Positions 9,336 to 18,456 of a stretch of 40,998 nt of DNA are shown piece by piece. The position numbers and the translations under genes were made by a program. The stretch lies in assembly GCA_964632945.1 (NCBI GenBank), contig CAZWCX010000061.1:1-40998 (forward strand). Reading direction: 5' to 3'. The number at the start of each line of letters is the position of its first letter. Within the stretch, counting starts at the first letter, position 1. The stretch comes from CAZWCX01 sp964632945 (GTDB lineage Bacteria > Planctomycetota > MHYJ01 > WSZJ01 > CAZWCX01). Below the pieces are notes generated by a model. The model had not been told where the DNA came from and ran no database searches. It saw nothing but the letters and a program-made list of their open reading frames with translations.

Positions 9336-10345
9336 TCGTGGTGATGCGCAGTCAGGCAAGCGCAAAGGAGGTGGGGTCGGTGCTCAAGGTGATCGAGGAC
9401 CTGGGCTTCAAGCCCCACCTTTCGCGCGGCGAGGAGCGCACCGTGATCGGCGTGATCGGCAACGAGCGCAAAGTCGAGCCGTCGACGTTCGAGGCCCTTC
9501 CGGGGGTCGAGAAGGTCATCCCCGTCCTCAAGCCGTTCAAGCTCGCGAGCCGCGAGTTCCGGCCGGCCAACAGCGAGATCGTCGTCAAGGGAGTGCCCAT
9601 CGGCGGCCGCAAGGTGATCATGATGGCCGGTCCTTGCGCGGTCGAATCGCTCGAGCAGACGATGGCCTCCGCGGAGGCGGTCAAGGCCGCGGGCGCCCTG
9701 GTCCTGCGAGGCGGGGCCTACAAGCCGCGCACCTCGCCGTACGCCTTCCAGGGGCTCGGCCGCAAGGGTCTGGAAATCCTGCAGGAAGTACGCGCCAAGA
9801 CGGGGCTGCCCGTGGTGACGGAGGCGTTGTCCGTGGCCGACCTTCCCGCGGTCGCGGAGTATGCAGACATCATCCAGATCGGCGCCCGCAACATGCAGAA
9901 CTTCAACCTCCTCGAGGAGGTCGGCCGGATCGACCGGCCCGTACTGCTCAAGCGCGGCATGAGTTCCACCATCGAGGAACTGCTCCTCTCGGCGGAGTAC
10001 ATCCTGTCGAAGGGGAATCCGAACGTCATGCTTTGCGAGCGGGGCATCCGCACGTTTGAAAAGTACACCCGCAACACGCTCGACATCTCGGCCGTGCCGG
10101 TGATCAAGCGCCTGAGCCATCTGCCGGTCATCGTCGACCCTTCGCACGCCTCCGGGCACCGGGAACTGGTCCCGGCGCTGGCGCGCGCCGCGGTGGCGGT
10201 CGGCGCCGACGGCCTCCTCGTGGACGTCCACCCCCATCCCGAAACCGCCCTGTGCGACGGTCCGCAAAGCCTGATCCCCGCCGATTTCGCGAAGCTCATG
10301 GATGAACTTCGTTCGATCGCCCGGGTGGTCGGTCGAGAAATGTAG
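9332..10345 (+). CDS. aroF: 3-deoxy-7-phosphoheptulonate (DAHP) synthase, class I-beta
   Basis: This 337-residue enzyme condenses phosphoenolpyruvate and erythrose 4-phosphate, the committed step of the shikimate pathway. Residues 1 to about 70 form a ferredoxin-like/ACT-like domain (MIVVMRSQAS to VIPVLKPF), as in Thermotoga-type enzymes, where it mediates feedback control by aromatic amino acids. The barrel shows the metal Cys in MAGPCAVES, then RGGAYKPRTSPYAFQG, LKRGMSST, DPSHASGHR and the metal-binding DVHPHPE. It overlaps aroH by 4 nt. The symbol aroF is used loosely, since naming varies between phyla. Confidence 0.94.
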   Translation: MIVVMRSQASAKEVGSVLKVIEDLGFKPHLSRGEERTVIGVIGNERKVEPSTFEALPGVEKVIPVLKPFKLASREFRPANSEIVVKGVPIGGRKVIMMAGPCAVESLEQTMASAEAVKAAGALVLRGGAYKPRTSPYAFQGLGRKGLEILQEVRAKTGLPVVTEALSVADLPAVAEYADIIQIGARNMQNFNLLEEVGRIDRPVLLKRGMSSTIEELLLSAEYILSKGNPNVMLCERGIRTFEKYTRNTLDISAVPVIKRLSHLPVIVDPSHASGHRELVPALARAAVAVGADGLLVDVHPHPETALCDGPQSLIPADFAKLMDELRSIARVVGREM

Positions 10346-10352
10346 GAGCGCC

Positions 10353-11303
10353 ATGCGCCCTCTCAAGTCCTGGACGGTGACGATCGTCGGATTGGGCCAG
10401 ATCGGAGGCTCCTTCGCCGCCGCGTTGACGCAGCGTCGCATCGTCGAGCGCGTCCGCGGCATCGACCGGGACCAGGCCGCCGTCGCCAAGGCCCTCGAAC
10501 GCCGCATCATCCACGAAGGGGCGACCGCGTTCACCCGCCCGCTGCTCACCGCCGACCTCGTGCTCCTCGCCGCCCCGGTGCGCGAGGTGCTGAAGATGAT
10601 CCCGGAAATCGCGACGCTCGCCCACTACGACAGCTTTCTCATGGATGTGTGCTCGACGAAGTCCGAGGTGATGAAGGCGTTCGAGAAACACTTCAAGAGC
10701 GACGTCCCCGGGCACATCCGCTACGCGGGCGGGCATCCGATCTGCGGCACCGAAAAGTCGGGCGTGGACGCCGCCGACGCCGCGCTGTTCCAGGACCGGA
10801 TCTTCCTGCTCACGCCTCCGCGACGGCTGACGGACAAGGCGAGCGCGCTCAATCTGACCGCCGACCCGCTCGCGCCGGGCGGCCCGAGCTGGCGGGTCGT
10901 GGAACTGATCCGCGCCCTCGGAGCAGAGCCGATCTTCATGGACCCGGAAGGGCACGACGCGCTGCTCGCCGTGACCAGCCACCTTCCCTACTGCGCCGCC
11001 GCGGCGATGGCACGGTGCGCCGGACGGGACACCCGTACCTCCTCCCCCATCGCGCGCGTCGTCGGCGGCAGCTTCCGCGACGGCACCCGCGTCGCCGCAA
11101 GCGACCTGCGCATGGCGATGGACATCCTGCTCACCAATCGGACGAATGTGGCGCGATCGATCGACGAGTGCGTCGAGGAGTTGGGCCGGATCAAGGCCGC
11201 CCTGCTCGAAGGGGACGAACGGACCCTCGAGGCCCTCCTGAGGCGCGCCCGGGACGTACGCGAGGAGCTGGTCCCTCCCCCGGGCGGCGCTCCTCAGGAC
11301 TAG
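10353..11303 (+). CDS. tyrA: Prephenate dehydrogenase
   Basis: This 316-residue enzyme oxidatively decarboxylates prephenate to 4-hydroxyphenylpyruvate for tyrosine. A Rossmann nucleotide-binding motif GLGQIGGSFAAAL lies near the N-terminus. HPICGTEKSGVDAADAALF contains the substrate-binding His region, and TSHLPYCAAAAM follows. The start at 10353 is chosen because AGGAG (10344-10348) sits just before it, overlapping the DAHP synthase stop. It is placed between the chorismate mutase/DAHP synthase pair and EPSP synthase, so this end of the cluster serves tyrosine. No ACT domain is attached. Confidence 0.92.
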   Translation: MRPLKSWTVTIVGLGQIGGSFAAALTQRRIVERVRGIDRDQAAVAKALERRIIHEGATAFTRPLLTADLVLLAAPVREVLKMIPEIATLAHYDSFLMDVCSTKSEVMKAFEKHFKSDVPGHIRYAGGHPICGTEKSGVDAADAALFQDRIFLLTPPRRLTDKASALNLTADPLAPGGPSWRVVELIRALGAEPIFMDPEGHDALLAVTSHLPYCAAAAMARCAGRDTRTSSPIARVVGGSFRDGTRVAASDLRMAMDILLTNRTNVARSIDECVEELGRIKAALLEGDERTLEALLRRARDVREELVPPPGGAPQD

Positions 11304-11496
11304 GGGGGCTTCCATCTCGAGATCCTGGATTCGGCCGAGGCGTTTTTCGCGCCCGGCGAGGCGCGAGGAGGAGGCGATGCCCCCGCGCAGCGCCGGCGGC
11401 GAGCAACGAAGCCCGGCGCGAATGGCGATCGGACCAACCCAGGAGATCAAGGTTGCAGCCCCACCAGAGAACTTTGCAAGACGCGAGGTCGATGCC

Positions 11497-12795
11497 ATGA
11501 CCGAGCCCCTCCGGGTCCCCCGATTGGCGAGTCTCCGTGGAGTCGCCCGCGTCCCGGGCGACAAGAGCATCTCCCATCGCGCCCTGATCTTCGCCGCCGT
11601 GGCCGAGGGCGAGAGCCGAATTCGCAATTTTCTCCCCTCCCTCGACTGCCTGAGCACCCTGACCTGTCTCGAATCGCTCGGGGTCTCCCTCCGCCGCGGT
11701 CCGGGCACGAGCGTGCGGGTCGCAGGGCGGGGCTGGGCGGGTTTGCGGGAGCCCGACGGGGTTCTCGATGCCGGAAACTCCGGAACGACCCTGCGGCTGC
11801 TTTCCGGGCTGCTGGCGGGAAGGCCGTTTCACAGCGTGCTGACCGGCGACGCATCGCTGCGCCGGCGCCCCATGGGCCGGATCACCGACCCGCTCCGTCG
11901 GATGGCGTGCGAGATCCGGGGACGGGGAGAGGGTGCGTTCGCGCCGCTGTCGATTCAGGGGGGGAATCTCCGCGGCATCCGCTACGAACTTCCGGTGGCC
12001 AGTGCGCAGGTGAAGAGCTGCCTGATCCTGGCCGCCCTCCAGGCCCGCGGCCGCACGACGATCGTGGAGCCCGGGCCGACCCGCGACCACACCGAGCGCC
12101 TGTTGACGCGCATGGGCGCGCGGCTGGAAAAGCGGGGGTCCACGATCCGGATCGAACCGACCGAACGGCTCGCGCCGATCGATCTCGAGGTTCCAGGCGA
12201 CGTATCTTCGGCGATGTTTCCGATCGTCGCGGCCCTCCTCCTCCCCGGCTCGAAGCTCCTCCTGCGGGATGTCGGGTTGAACCCCACGCGAACCGCCGCG
12301 CTGTATGCCCTGCGCCGGATGGGCGCATCGATTTCGGTCCAATCCCGGCTCCGACGCGCGGGCGAGCCGCTGGGAAAGATCCTGGTGGCGTCCTCGCCCC
12401 TCCGCGGAACCACGATCCAGGGCGCGGAGGTCCCCAACCTGATCGACGAAGTGCCCATCCTCGCGGTCGCCGCCACGCAGGCCACGGGCAGAACGGTCAT
12501 CCGCGACGCCGGGGAATTGCGCGTCAAAGAGAGCGACCGGATCGAGACCCTCGTACGGGAGCTTCGACGACTGGGGGCCCGCGTCGAGCCGTTGCCGGAC
12601 GGGATGGTGATCGACGGTCCCACGAAGTTGCGGGGGGCGCCGACGAATAGCCATGGGGACCACCGTATCGGCCTGGCGCTTTACGTGGCGGGCCTGGTCG
12701 CCTCGGGCCTGACGACGATCGAGGAGGCTGGCGCGATGGATGTGTCCTTCCCCGGATTCGACGCGCTCCTGCGACGGATCGGCCAGAGTCGCTGA
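11497..12795 (+). CDS. aroA: 3-phosphoshikimate 1-carboxyvinyltransferase (EPSP synthase)
   Basis: This 432-residue enzyme transfers the enolpyruvyl group of PEP to shikimate 3-phosphate, two steps from chorismate. Both lobes are present: VPGDKSISHRALIFAA, LDAGNSGTTLRLLSGLLAG, GDASLRRRPM, the central SAQVKSCLILAAL, DEVPILAVAA, LRVKESDRI and NSHGDHRIGLAL. The start at 11497 follows GAGG (11484-11487) and gives the usual N-terminus; the frame is open upstream to 11377, but that part is not family-like. A 193-nt gap after tyrA carries nothing recognisable. It is the last gene of the aromatic cluster. Confidence 0.95.
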   Translation: MTEPLRVPRLASLRGVARVPGDKSISHRALIFAAVAEGESRIRNFLPSLDCLSTLTCLESLGVSLRRGPGTSVRVAGRGWAGLREPDGVLDAGNSGTTLRLLSGLLAGRPFHSVLTGDASLRRRPMGRITDPLRRMACEIRGRGEGAFAPLSIQGGNLRGIRYELPVASAQVKSCLILAALQARGRTTIVEPGPTRDHTERLLTRMGARLEKRGSTIRIEPTERLAPIDLEVPGDVSSAMFPIVAALLLPGSKLLLRDVGLNPTRTAALYALRRMGASISVQSRLRRAGEPLGKILVASSPLRGTTIQGAEVPNLIDEVPILAVAATQATGRTVIRDAGELRVKESDRIETLVRELRRLGARVEPLPDGMVIDGPTKLRGAPTNSHGDHRIGLALYVAGLVASGLTTIEEAGAMDVSFPGFDALLRRIGQSR

Positions 12796-13189
12796 CCATA
12801 GAAGCTACCGGGTGGATCGCGGCGCGAGATCGGCCATTCGCGAGGGGCGCGCGGGCGAGTCTACACGGCGGCCCGTCCCGTGCCCTCTCTCGACGCTCGC
12901 CGGCGAATCGGCCCCGCCCGAATCCAACCGCACCCGCCCGAGCCCGTCCAGCCCCCCCTCCATTCGTTTCGATCCCCTCCGAGTGAGGTTTATCGCCGAT
13001 TGCGCCGGCCGGGGAAACACGGGATGGGCGGACGCGTCCCGACCGGCGTCGTCCTGGGTTGACGCCGACGGCTCGGGCGCCCATCGCCGTCGCACCGACG
13101 GTTCCTCGGGGCGGACGGTAGAGAGAGTTTGCCGTGATTCGACGGCACCCCGGCGCGCCGTTTCCCCGGCAGGTCCGATGCCTCCGGGG
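12796..13189. other. Non-coding gap between convergent genes
   Basis: About 390 nt between the end of aroA (+) and the terminator of the large - strand gene. The open frames here are Pro/Arg/Ser-rich with no family resemblance and no convincing ribosome site. No terminator with a T-run was found for the aromatic cluster, so its transcripts may run into this stretch. Confidence 0.5.
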
Positions 13190-13236
13190 AGAAAAAGGAA
13201 CCGGCGGGGGAGGACCTTTCGGCCCGCCCCCGCCGG
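13190..13236 (-). terminator. Intrinsic terminator of the large exported-protein gene
   Basis: A perfect 10-bp inverted repeat, CCGGCGGGGG at 13201-13210 against its complement at 13227-13236, is followed on the - strand by a T-rich run (TTCCTTTTTCTC, 13189-13200). It lies 35 nt past the stop of the 1614-residue gene, in the correct orientation to end it. Confidence 0.8.
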
Positions 13237-13271
13237 GGTTTCGTCGTCCGGGTGATCCCACCCGAGTGTGG

Positions 13272-16200
13272 TTACTTCCCGCCCTGGAGCCGATTCTGAA
13301 TGTCGGCCACCAGGCCCTGTGCCTTCGGCACTTCGCGGGAGGTCGGGTAGTCCTCGATCACGCTGTTGAACATCTGGAGCGCGCCGCCGAGGTTACCCAC
13401 TTCCATCAAGGAGGCCCCGCGGCTCATCAGGATCGCGGCCTGATCCTCGATGGCCTGCTTGATCCGCGGATCTCCCAGCAGGGCGTCCAGACGCCCCTGC
13501 GAGGGTTTGACGAACGCGCTCTCCGGGAACGAGGAGACGATGGTCTGGTAGTTCTTGATCGCCTCCGGGAACGCTCCGTCCTTCTCGAACTGCTGGGCCT
13601 GGGCGAACAACTGGGCCGCCTCATCGACGGTGCCCTGCGGATCGCTGATCCTGCCGTGCGGGGTGCCGCCCGTGCTGGTCCCGCCGACCAGACCGCCCGA
13701 GAGGATCTTCTTGCGATACCCGTCGGCTTCCTTGGCCTGCGGCGAGGTCGGGAAGTCGTTGAGCACCACGTTGAACATCTGGAGCGCGCCGTCCGTGTCG
13801 CCCTGGTTCATGAGCGCGATGCCCCGATCCAGGAACACCTGGGCGCCGTCCCCGACGTTCTTTTGCACGTTCGGATCGCCCATCAGGGCGCGGATCCGCT
13901 CGCGCGACGGATCGACGAACTCGCTCTTCGGGAACTGTTCGATGATCGTGTTGTAGAGCTTGAGCGCGTCGGTGATCAGGCCTTCCTTTTCCTTCTGCTG
14001 GGCGATGAGGAACAGGTTTTCCGCCTGCTTGTTCGGATCGCCTTCGGCGAGTCCGCGACCCGCGAACCCGCTGCCGGTGCCGGTTCCGCCCGAGCCGCCG
14101 CCGAAGAGGAGGCCGCCGGAGCCGATGCCCTTGCCCAGACCCGAGTTGTCCGTCGAACCCGTGCCCGACCCGGTGTTTCCGCCGGACCCGGTGATCGAGC
14201 CGGTGGTGCCGTCGGACGGGCCCTTCGTCGGATTGTCGGTCCCCGTGATGAAGTTCTTGGAGAGCTCACGGAGCCGCTTGTTCAGGTCGTTGCCCGCGGT
14301 CCCGACCGGGGTGCCGCCGAACAGGTCGAGCAGGTTGTTGAGGTTGCCGCCACCGGTGAAGATCGTGCCGTTGTTGTTGCTGTTGGTGCTTTCGCGGATC
14401 TCTTCGAGGACCCGGATCGCATCCGCCAGCAGCTGGTCCAGGATGCCCTTGGCCAGGCGGCCCAGCGGGTCGCCGAGACCGCGGGTCTTGATGATGTCGA
14501 CGAGGAGCTTGACCAGTTCATCGAACTTCCCGTCGTTCATCAGATCCTGGATCTTTTTGATCAGTTCGTCGGTGACGGAACCCGGGCCCTTGTCGGGAAT
14601 GCCGGAAGTCCCGCCGGTACCGGAACCGGTCCCGGTTCCCGTGCCGGTGCCGGGCTTGGTGCCGCCGGTGCCGCCGCTGCCCTGCGTCTTGGTGCGCAGG
14701 ACGTCCTGGAGGCGGGCCAACTCCTCTTCCGCGAGGGTCGCGTCGACCTGAGCCAGGATGGCGTCGATGCGGGCCTGGTGCGCGTCATTGTGGGCGGTGT
14801 CGGCCGTGTTGATCGCGCTGTTGACATCGTTGGCGTCCGATTCGGTTTCGGTGCCGAGTTTGTCGGCTTCCTCGACCGCCTTGTCGGCGCTGGACTTCTC
14901 GCTGCCGGAGGTGCCGCAGATCGACGCCGCCGCCTGGTAGGCCCGGGCCGAGCGACGATGCGCGCGGACGGGGTAGCGAAGGATGGCGCCCAGGAGCTTC
15001 TTGATGAACTTATTCTCCAGGGTGAAGGCCGTGGCCTCCTTCTGGTTGGCGATTTCGGCGAGCTGCGCCGAGCGCGCCGCGGTCCGCTGCGCGTTCCCCT
15101 GGGCCTGAGCGACCAGCATGGCGAGCTGCTGGGGCGTGAGCTTCTTCAGGTGGGTCGAGGCGAAGACCGTGTCCGCCGTGAACTTGCCGGGCTTCGTCCA
15201 ATCCTCCGTGATGACCGCCGGATCATCGCCGATGTTGGCGGCCTGGGTGATCAGCTCCTTGGCCTTGTTGCGATACTGAGTCTCGCGCGAGGCGTAGGTG
15301 CCGATCTTTCCACGCGCCGAGAGGGCGCGGGACCGGGTCATCTGCACGCCGATGAACTCGTAATAGGTCGCCAGGTTCAGGAGGCGGCGGATGTTGTTCA
15401 GGGTGCCAACCTCGTTCACCACCTGCGTGAGCTTCGCCTCCTGCTCTTTGTTCGAGGGGGGGCCGCTGGAAACGAAGTTCGAACCGGGATAGGGCAGGCT
15501 GTTGGCGAGGTTCTTGGCGGCCTCGAACGCCTGGTTCACCAGGTCGGCCGACTGGTTGGAGAACGGTCCGCGCTGGGTATCGGCCGTGGAACCGTCGCTG
15601 TCGTCGTGGTCGTACGGATCGTAGTCGCCGAAGACGTCGATGCTGGCGTCATCGGACTCCGCCGACGTGCCGGAATCGAAGACCTGATCGGTCTGGAGAT
15701 CCTCGGCATTCGCGAGCACGCGCTGGGACAGGGTCAGGTCCGGGATGAGCCGGCCCGTGCCGGCAACGGCCTTGTCGAGCGCGCTGACGACGCGCTTGGA
15801 CTCTTCGGAGGAGAGGCTGGCCGCCTGGGAGACCTGGCCGGAGTCCTTCTTGGACTGTGCTTCGAACGCCTGGGCGATCTTGGATGCGCGCTGAGCGACC
15901 TTGGCTTCCGACGTCGCCAACGCGATGTTCGCCTGCGATTCGGCGCGCAGGGCCCACTCGACCATCCGGTTGAATTTGATCTCGCTGAACCGCTTGGTTG
16001 CCTCGGAGTCGGTCGCCGCCGCAAGCGCTTCGAGAGTGCGCGCCGCGGAGGCCGCCGCCTTCCGGACCGGGCTGCAGAGGCCCTTCAGGATGCTCTTCAG
16101 CTTGGCGGGATCGATCGGCTTCGCCGTGTAGTTGCCGTTCTGATCCTTCTGGACCGGCACCGCCGCGATCAGCTCGTCGATCGTCGACTGGGCCTTCTTC

Positions 16201-18116
16201 GCCGCCTGGACGAAGAGGTCCTCGCTCGCGCGACCGGAGTCGGCCGCGCCGACCTCGGAGATCACGGTGTTCTTGACGATCTCCTCCATGTGGTCGAGAA
16301 CGTCGGCCAGCGTATTGTAGGCGCCGGAAGCAGCCGCGAGGGCCGCGATCCGGGACGCGGCAAGGATGTGACCGGCCGCCATCTTGTTCTCCGCAACGGC
16401 CTCGGCCGTGTCGCGGAGGTCCTGATAGGTCTTCTGGCGGTCCTTTTCCTGCTCCGCCGGGTCATCGACCGGAAGCTCGTCCTCGGTCCCCTGGCTGCCC
16501 ATGTTGACCGGGACGTTGACCTGCTGATTGCGGAAGAAGATCAGCTTCACCTTCAGCGGCGGCCACTGGGTGGTGTCCCAGTTGACGTTGAGGATGTGCC
16601 GAGGAACGGGGAAGCCGGAGACGTTCTTGGTGCCGCGGATCGTGATCGACTCGGGGAACGGGAAGTAGTAGAACTTCACGCCGAGCCAGGTGTACATGAT
16701 GAGCTTGGTGCGGCCGGCCGAGTTGCCGACCTTCGGGAAGACGTAGGCCCACCCGCCGCCGCCGCCACCTTCCGCCATCGACTGCTGCGCGCGGACGGTA
16801 TAGGTCGGCTGCACGACCCAGGTCTTGACCTTCTCACCGAAGAGATTGGTGCCGCCGCCCGAGCCGCCGCCGGCGAACTGGTCGACGATCCCGGCGATCG
16901 CGCCGAGCGCGCCGTTCGCTTGCCCGAGGCCCTGCAGCGCCTGCTGAATGCCCCCGCCCGCGCCGTCCCCGCCGCCGAGCAGGCTCATGATCATATTGAG
17001 AATGCTGATGATCTGACCGATCTGGCCCTGGATCTGCTGGGCCTGTCCGATCATCTCCTGGAGCTTGCCGCCCACCTGGCCGCCGAGGTTCTGCACTTCG
17101 CCGGCGAACTTGTCGACCGCGGCAAGCACCAGATCCGCCTGCTGCCCGGCCTCCTGAAGCTTGCCCATCGCGTTCTGGACCTTGTTGATCGTCTGATTGG
17201 TCCCACCGCCGATGGAGCCGAGCTTGTCATTGATCTCGGAGATCTTGCCGGAACCGTCCTGAATCATTCCGCGGGCCTGGTCGATGCCGCTGCGGCCCTG
17301 CTTGAGGTAGCCCAGCGACTGGTTCAACAGCCCGTTGATGCCGCCGACCCTGCCCTGGAATCCCGTGAGCAGGCTCGTGGCCATCTGCAGGAACTGAATC
17401 ACGCTGCTCAATCCGCCCTGCCCAACGTTCATCTGGGTCAGCGAATTCAGGCCGCCGGTCACGTCGCCGATCGCCGAATTCGCATTCCCCACGTTCCCGC
17501 CCGCGAGTCCGAGCGCGTTGTTGGCCGACTGGCCGTTCTGCGAGGCGCTGTCGATCTTCCAGCCATAGCTCTTCGCGCTGTACGGTCGGAACTCGAGCGC
17601 CGCATCATTGATGAAGAACGAGAAGGGGAACATCGGCTTGCGCCGCACCTTCACGTTCGGATACGCCACCTTCTCGTTGTTCGCGCTGCGCGGGAACAGG
17701 GCATTCCCGAACTCCTTCGCACCCGCGACGTTCATCCCCTGATTGACACCCTTCTGCGTGTCCTTGCTCACCGTCCCCTTGTTCATCTGCTCGATCTTGG
17801 CGTCGCCGCCTTCCGGAGTGGACTGGTAGGACACCTGCGTCCACTGCTTGTTGAAGTCGTTCGCCGCGCGAGTGGACAGTTCGAGCATCTCCGCCTTGAA
17901 GGTCTGGAGGCCTTCCTGCTGCGGGAATGCATAGAGCCCCTCGACCTTCTCGATGATCTTGGGAATGTCCTTGCTGCGGCACAGCCCCAGCAGGATCCTC
18001 AACCGCAGAGGCAGCAGCTTGCGGAAGATGGAGAAGAACCCCGCGTGCGTGCTCGACGGAATCGTGAGCGTCATCGCGAGGAGCATGGCCAGGACCACGA
18101 GACTACGTGACCGCAT
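13272..18116 (-). CDS. Very large exported protein with duplicated C-terminal TPR module
   Basis: This 1614-residue protein is of no recognised family. It starts with a clear Sec signal peptide (hydrophobic LVVLAMLLAMTL, then a likely cleavage after THA). Residues of about 180-400 are Gly/Gln/Asn-rich with heptad-like patterning and suggest coiled coils. A possible beta-rich patch follows (TKLIMYTWLGVKFYYFPF). The middle is Ala/Glu/Lys-rich helix, and two low-complexity Gly/Thr/Ser linkers lie at about 1140-1175 and 1290-1350. The C-terminus carries two TPR-like modules of about 110-120 residues (roughly 1358-1467 and 1495-1614) that align with each other (DALKLYNTIIEQFP against EAIKNYQTIVSSFP; GALQMFNVVLNDFP against GALQMFNSVIEDYP). 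Export plus TPR suggests a periplasmic or surface scaffold, perhaps for the nearby pilus machinery; that is inference. Start: ATG with GAGGG about 8 nt upstream. Confidence 0.85.
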   Translation of the reverse strand: MRSRSLVVLAMLLAMTLTIPSSTHAGFFSIFRKLLPLRLRILLGLCRSKDIPKIIEKVEGLYAFPQQEGLQTFKAEMLELSTRAANDFNKQWTQVSYQSTPEGGDAKIEQMNKGTVSKDTQKGVNQGMNVAGAKEFGNALFPRSANNEKVAYPNVKVRRKPMFPFSFFINDAALEFRPYSAKSYGWKIDSASQNGQSANNALGLAGGNVGNANSAIGDVTGGLNSLTQMNVGQGGLSSVIQFLQMATSLLTGFQGRVGGINGLLNQSLGYLKQGRSGIDQARGMIQDGSGKISEINDKLGSIGGGTNQTINKVQNAMGKLQEAGQQADLVLAAVDKFAGEVQNLGGQVGGKLQEMIGQAQQIQGQIGQIISILNMIMSLLGGGDGAGGGIQQALQGLGQANGALGAIAGIVDQFAGGGSGGGTNLFGEKVKTWVVQPTYTVRAQQSMAEGGGGGGWAYVFPKVGNSAGRTKLIMYTWLGVKFYYFPFPESITIRGTKNVSGFPVPRHILNVNWDTTQWPPLKVKLIFFRNQQVNVPVNMGSQGTEDELPVDDPAEQEKDRQKTYQDLRDTAEAVAENKMAAGHILAASRIAALAAASGAYNTLADVLDHMEEIVKNTVISEVGAADSGRASEDLFVQAAKKAQSTIDELIAAVPVQKDQNGNYTAKPIDPAKLKSILKGLCSPVRKAAASAARTLEALAAATDSEATKRFSEIKFNRMVEWALRAESQANIALATSEAKVAQRASKIAQAFEAQSKKDSGQVSQAASLSSEESKRVVSALDKAVAGTGRLIPDLTLSQRVLANAEDLQTDQVFDSGTSAESDDASIDVFGDYDPYDHDDSDGSTADTQRGPFSNQSADLVNQAFEAAKNLANSLPYPGSNFVSSGPPSNKEQEAKLTQVVNEVGTLNNIRRLLNLATYYEFIGVQMTRSRALSARGKIGTYASRETQYRNKAKELITQAANIGDDPAVITEDWTKPGKFTADTVFASTHLKKLTPQQLAMLVAQAQGNAQRTAARSAQLAEIANQKEATAFTLENKFIKKLLGAILRYPVRAHRRSARAYQAAASICGTSGSEKSSADKAVEEADKLGTETESDANDVNSAINTADTAHNDAHQARIDAILAQVDATLAEEELARLQDVLRTKTQGSGGTGGTKPGTGTGTGTGSGTGGTSGIPDKGPGSVTDELIKKIQDLMNDGKFDELVKLLVDIIKTRGLGDPLGRLAKGILDQLLADAIRVLEEIRESTNSNNNGTIFTGGGNLNNLLDLFGGTPVGTAGNDLNKRLRELSKNFITGTDNPTKGPSDGTTGSITGSGGNTGSGTGSTDNSGLGKGIGSGGLLFGGGSGGTGTGSGFAGRGLAEGDPNKQAENLFLIAQQKEKEGLITDALKLYNTIIEQFPKSEFVDPSRERIRALMGDPNVQKNVGDGAQVFLDRGIALMNQGDTDGALQMFNVVLNDFPTSPQAKEADGYRKKILSGGLVGGTSTGGTPHGRISDPQGTVDEAAQLFAQAQQFEKDGAFPEAIKNYQTIVSSFPESAFVKPSQGRLDALLGDPRIKQAIEDQAAILMSRGASLMEVGNLGGALQMFNSVIEDYPTSREVPKAQGLVADIQNRLQGGK

Positions 18117-18197
18117 AGACTTGCCCTCAAAGAGGATCCCTAGACGCGGCGAGAAAGTGACACCCGGTGGCCGAATCGAGGACCGAGGAACCGATCA

Positions 18198-18225
18198 GAA
18201 AACAAAAGAACCGCAGAATCGGTCC
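18198..18225 (-). terminator. Intrinsic terminator of the structured RNA
   Basis: The - strand reads GGACCG, loop AUUCUG, CGGUUC (6 bp with one G-U pair) and then directly UUUUGUUUUC. This is a textbook intrinsic terminator. It lies between the structured RNA and the 1614-residue gene, so it either ends a free-standing RNA or forms the switch of a leader. Confidence 0.75.
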
Positions 18226-18421
18226 GAGGCAGGTTCAGATGGCGGGAACTGGCAGGATGAGTCCCTGACCGCAGCCGGGCAAGACCCAACTGCATACCGG
18301 AATCGGTGCCGGTCCGCCACCCAAGCTCGTCTTGGGCCGGTACCTACCGTCCGGGACTCACACGGTGTACGACCATAAGGAGAGGCGCTCCCCGCCAGAA
18401 TCCCCACCGGCGATGAAGCAC
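18198..18421 (-). ncRNA. Structured RNA of unrecognised class, about 220 nt
   Basis: The RNA is framed by a perfect sigma-70 promoter (18428-18456) and an intrinsic terminator (18198-18225) on the - strand. It folds into nested helices that can be read directly. The outer stem is UGGCGGGGA (18389-18397) with UUCCCGCCA (18240-18248). The inner stem is UGAGUCCC (18353-18360) with GGGACUCA (18258-18265). Inside lie two hairpins: CCCAAG/CUUGGG (18320-18336), extended by a GGU-CCGG/CCGG-ACC helix, and GCAGUUGGG/CCCGGCUGC (18271-18293). It has no RNase P, tmRNA, SRP helix-8 or tRNA signature. It could be a small RNA (a 6S-like role is conceivable) or a leader controlling the exported protein downstream. 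Confidence 0.6.
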
Positions 18422-18427
18422 GCGGAA

Positions 18428-18456
18428 ATTATACCGGGCTGAGGGGCACCTGTCAA
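18428..18456 (-). promoter_or_regulatory. Perfect consensus sigma-70 promoter
   Basis: On the - strand TTGACA (18451-18456) and TATAAT (18428-18433) are separated by exactly 17 nt. Transcription would start near 18421 and read into the structured RNA. It is the only promoter found in the window with both boxes perfect, implying strong constitutive output. Confidence 0.85.

Noticed and set aside
13134..18110. A 1658-residue open frame on the + strand
   Set aside because: It is the antisense shadow of the - strand exported-protein gene. It has no family motifs, while the - strand frame has a signal peptide, TPR modules, a ribosome site and a terminator.
18198..18421. RNase P, tmRNA, SRP RNA, cobalamin riboswitch or tRNA-Sec identity for the structured RNA
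   Set aside because: The conserved boxes of these classes (for example GAGGAAAGUCC, GGAAGCAG, a B12 box, a T-arm GGTTCGA) were looked for and not found.
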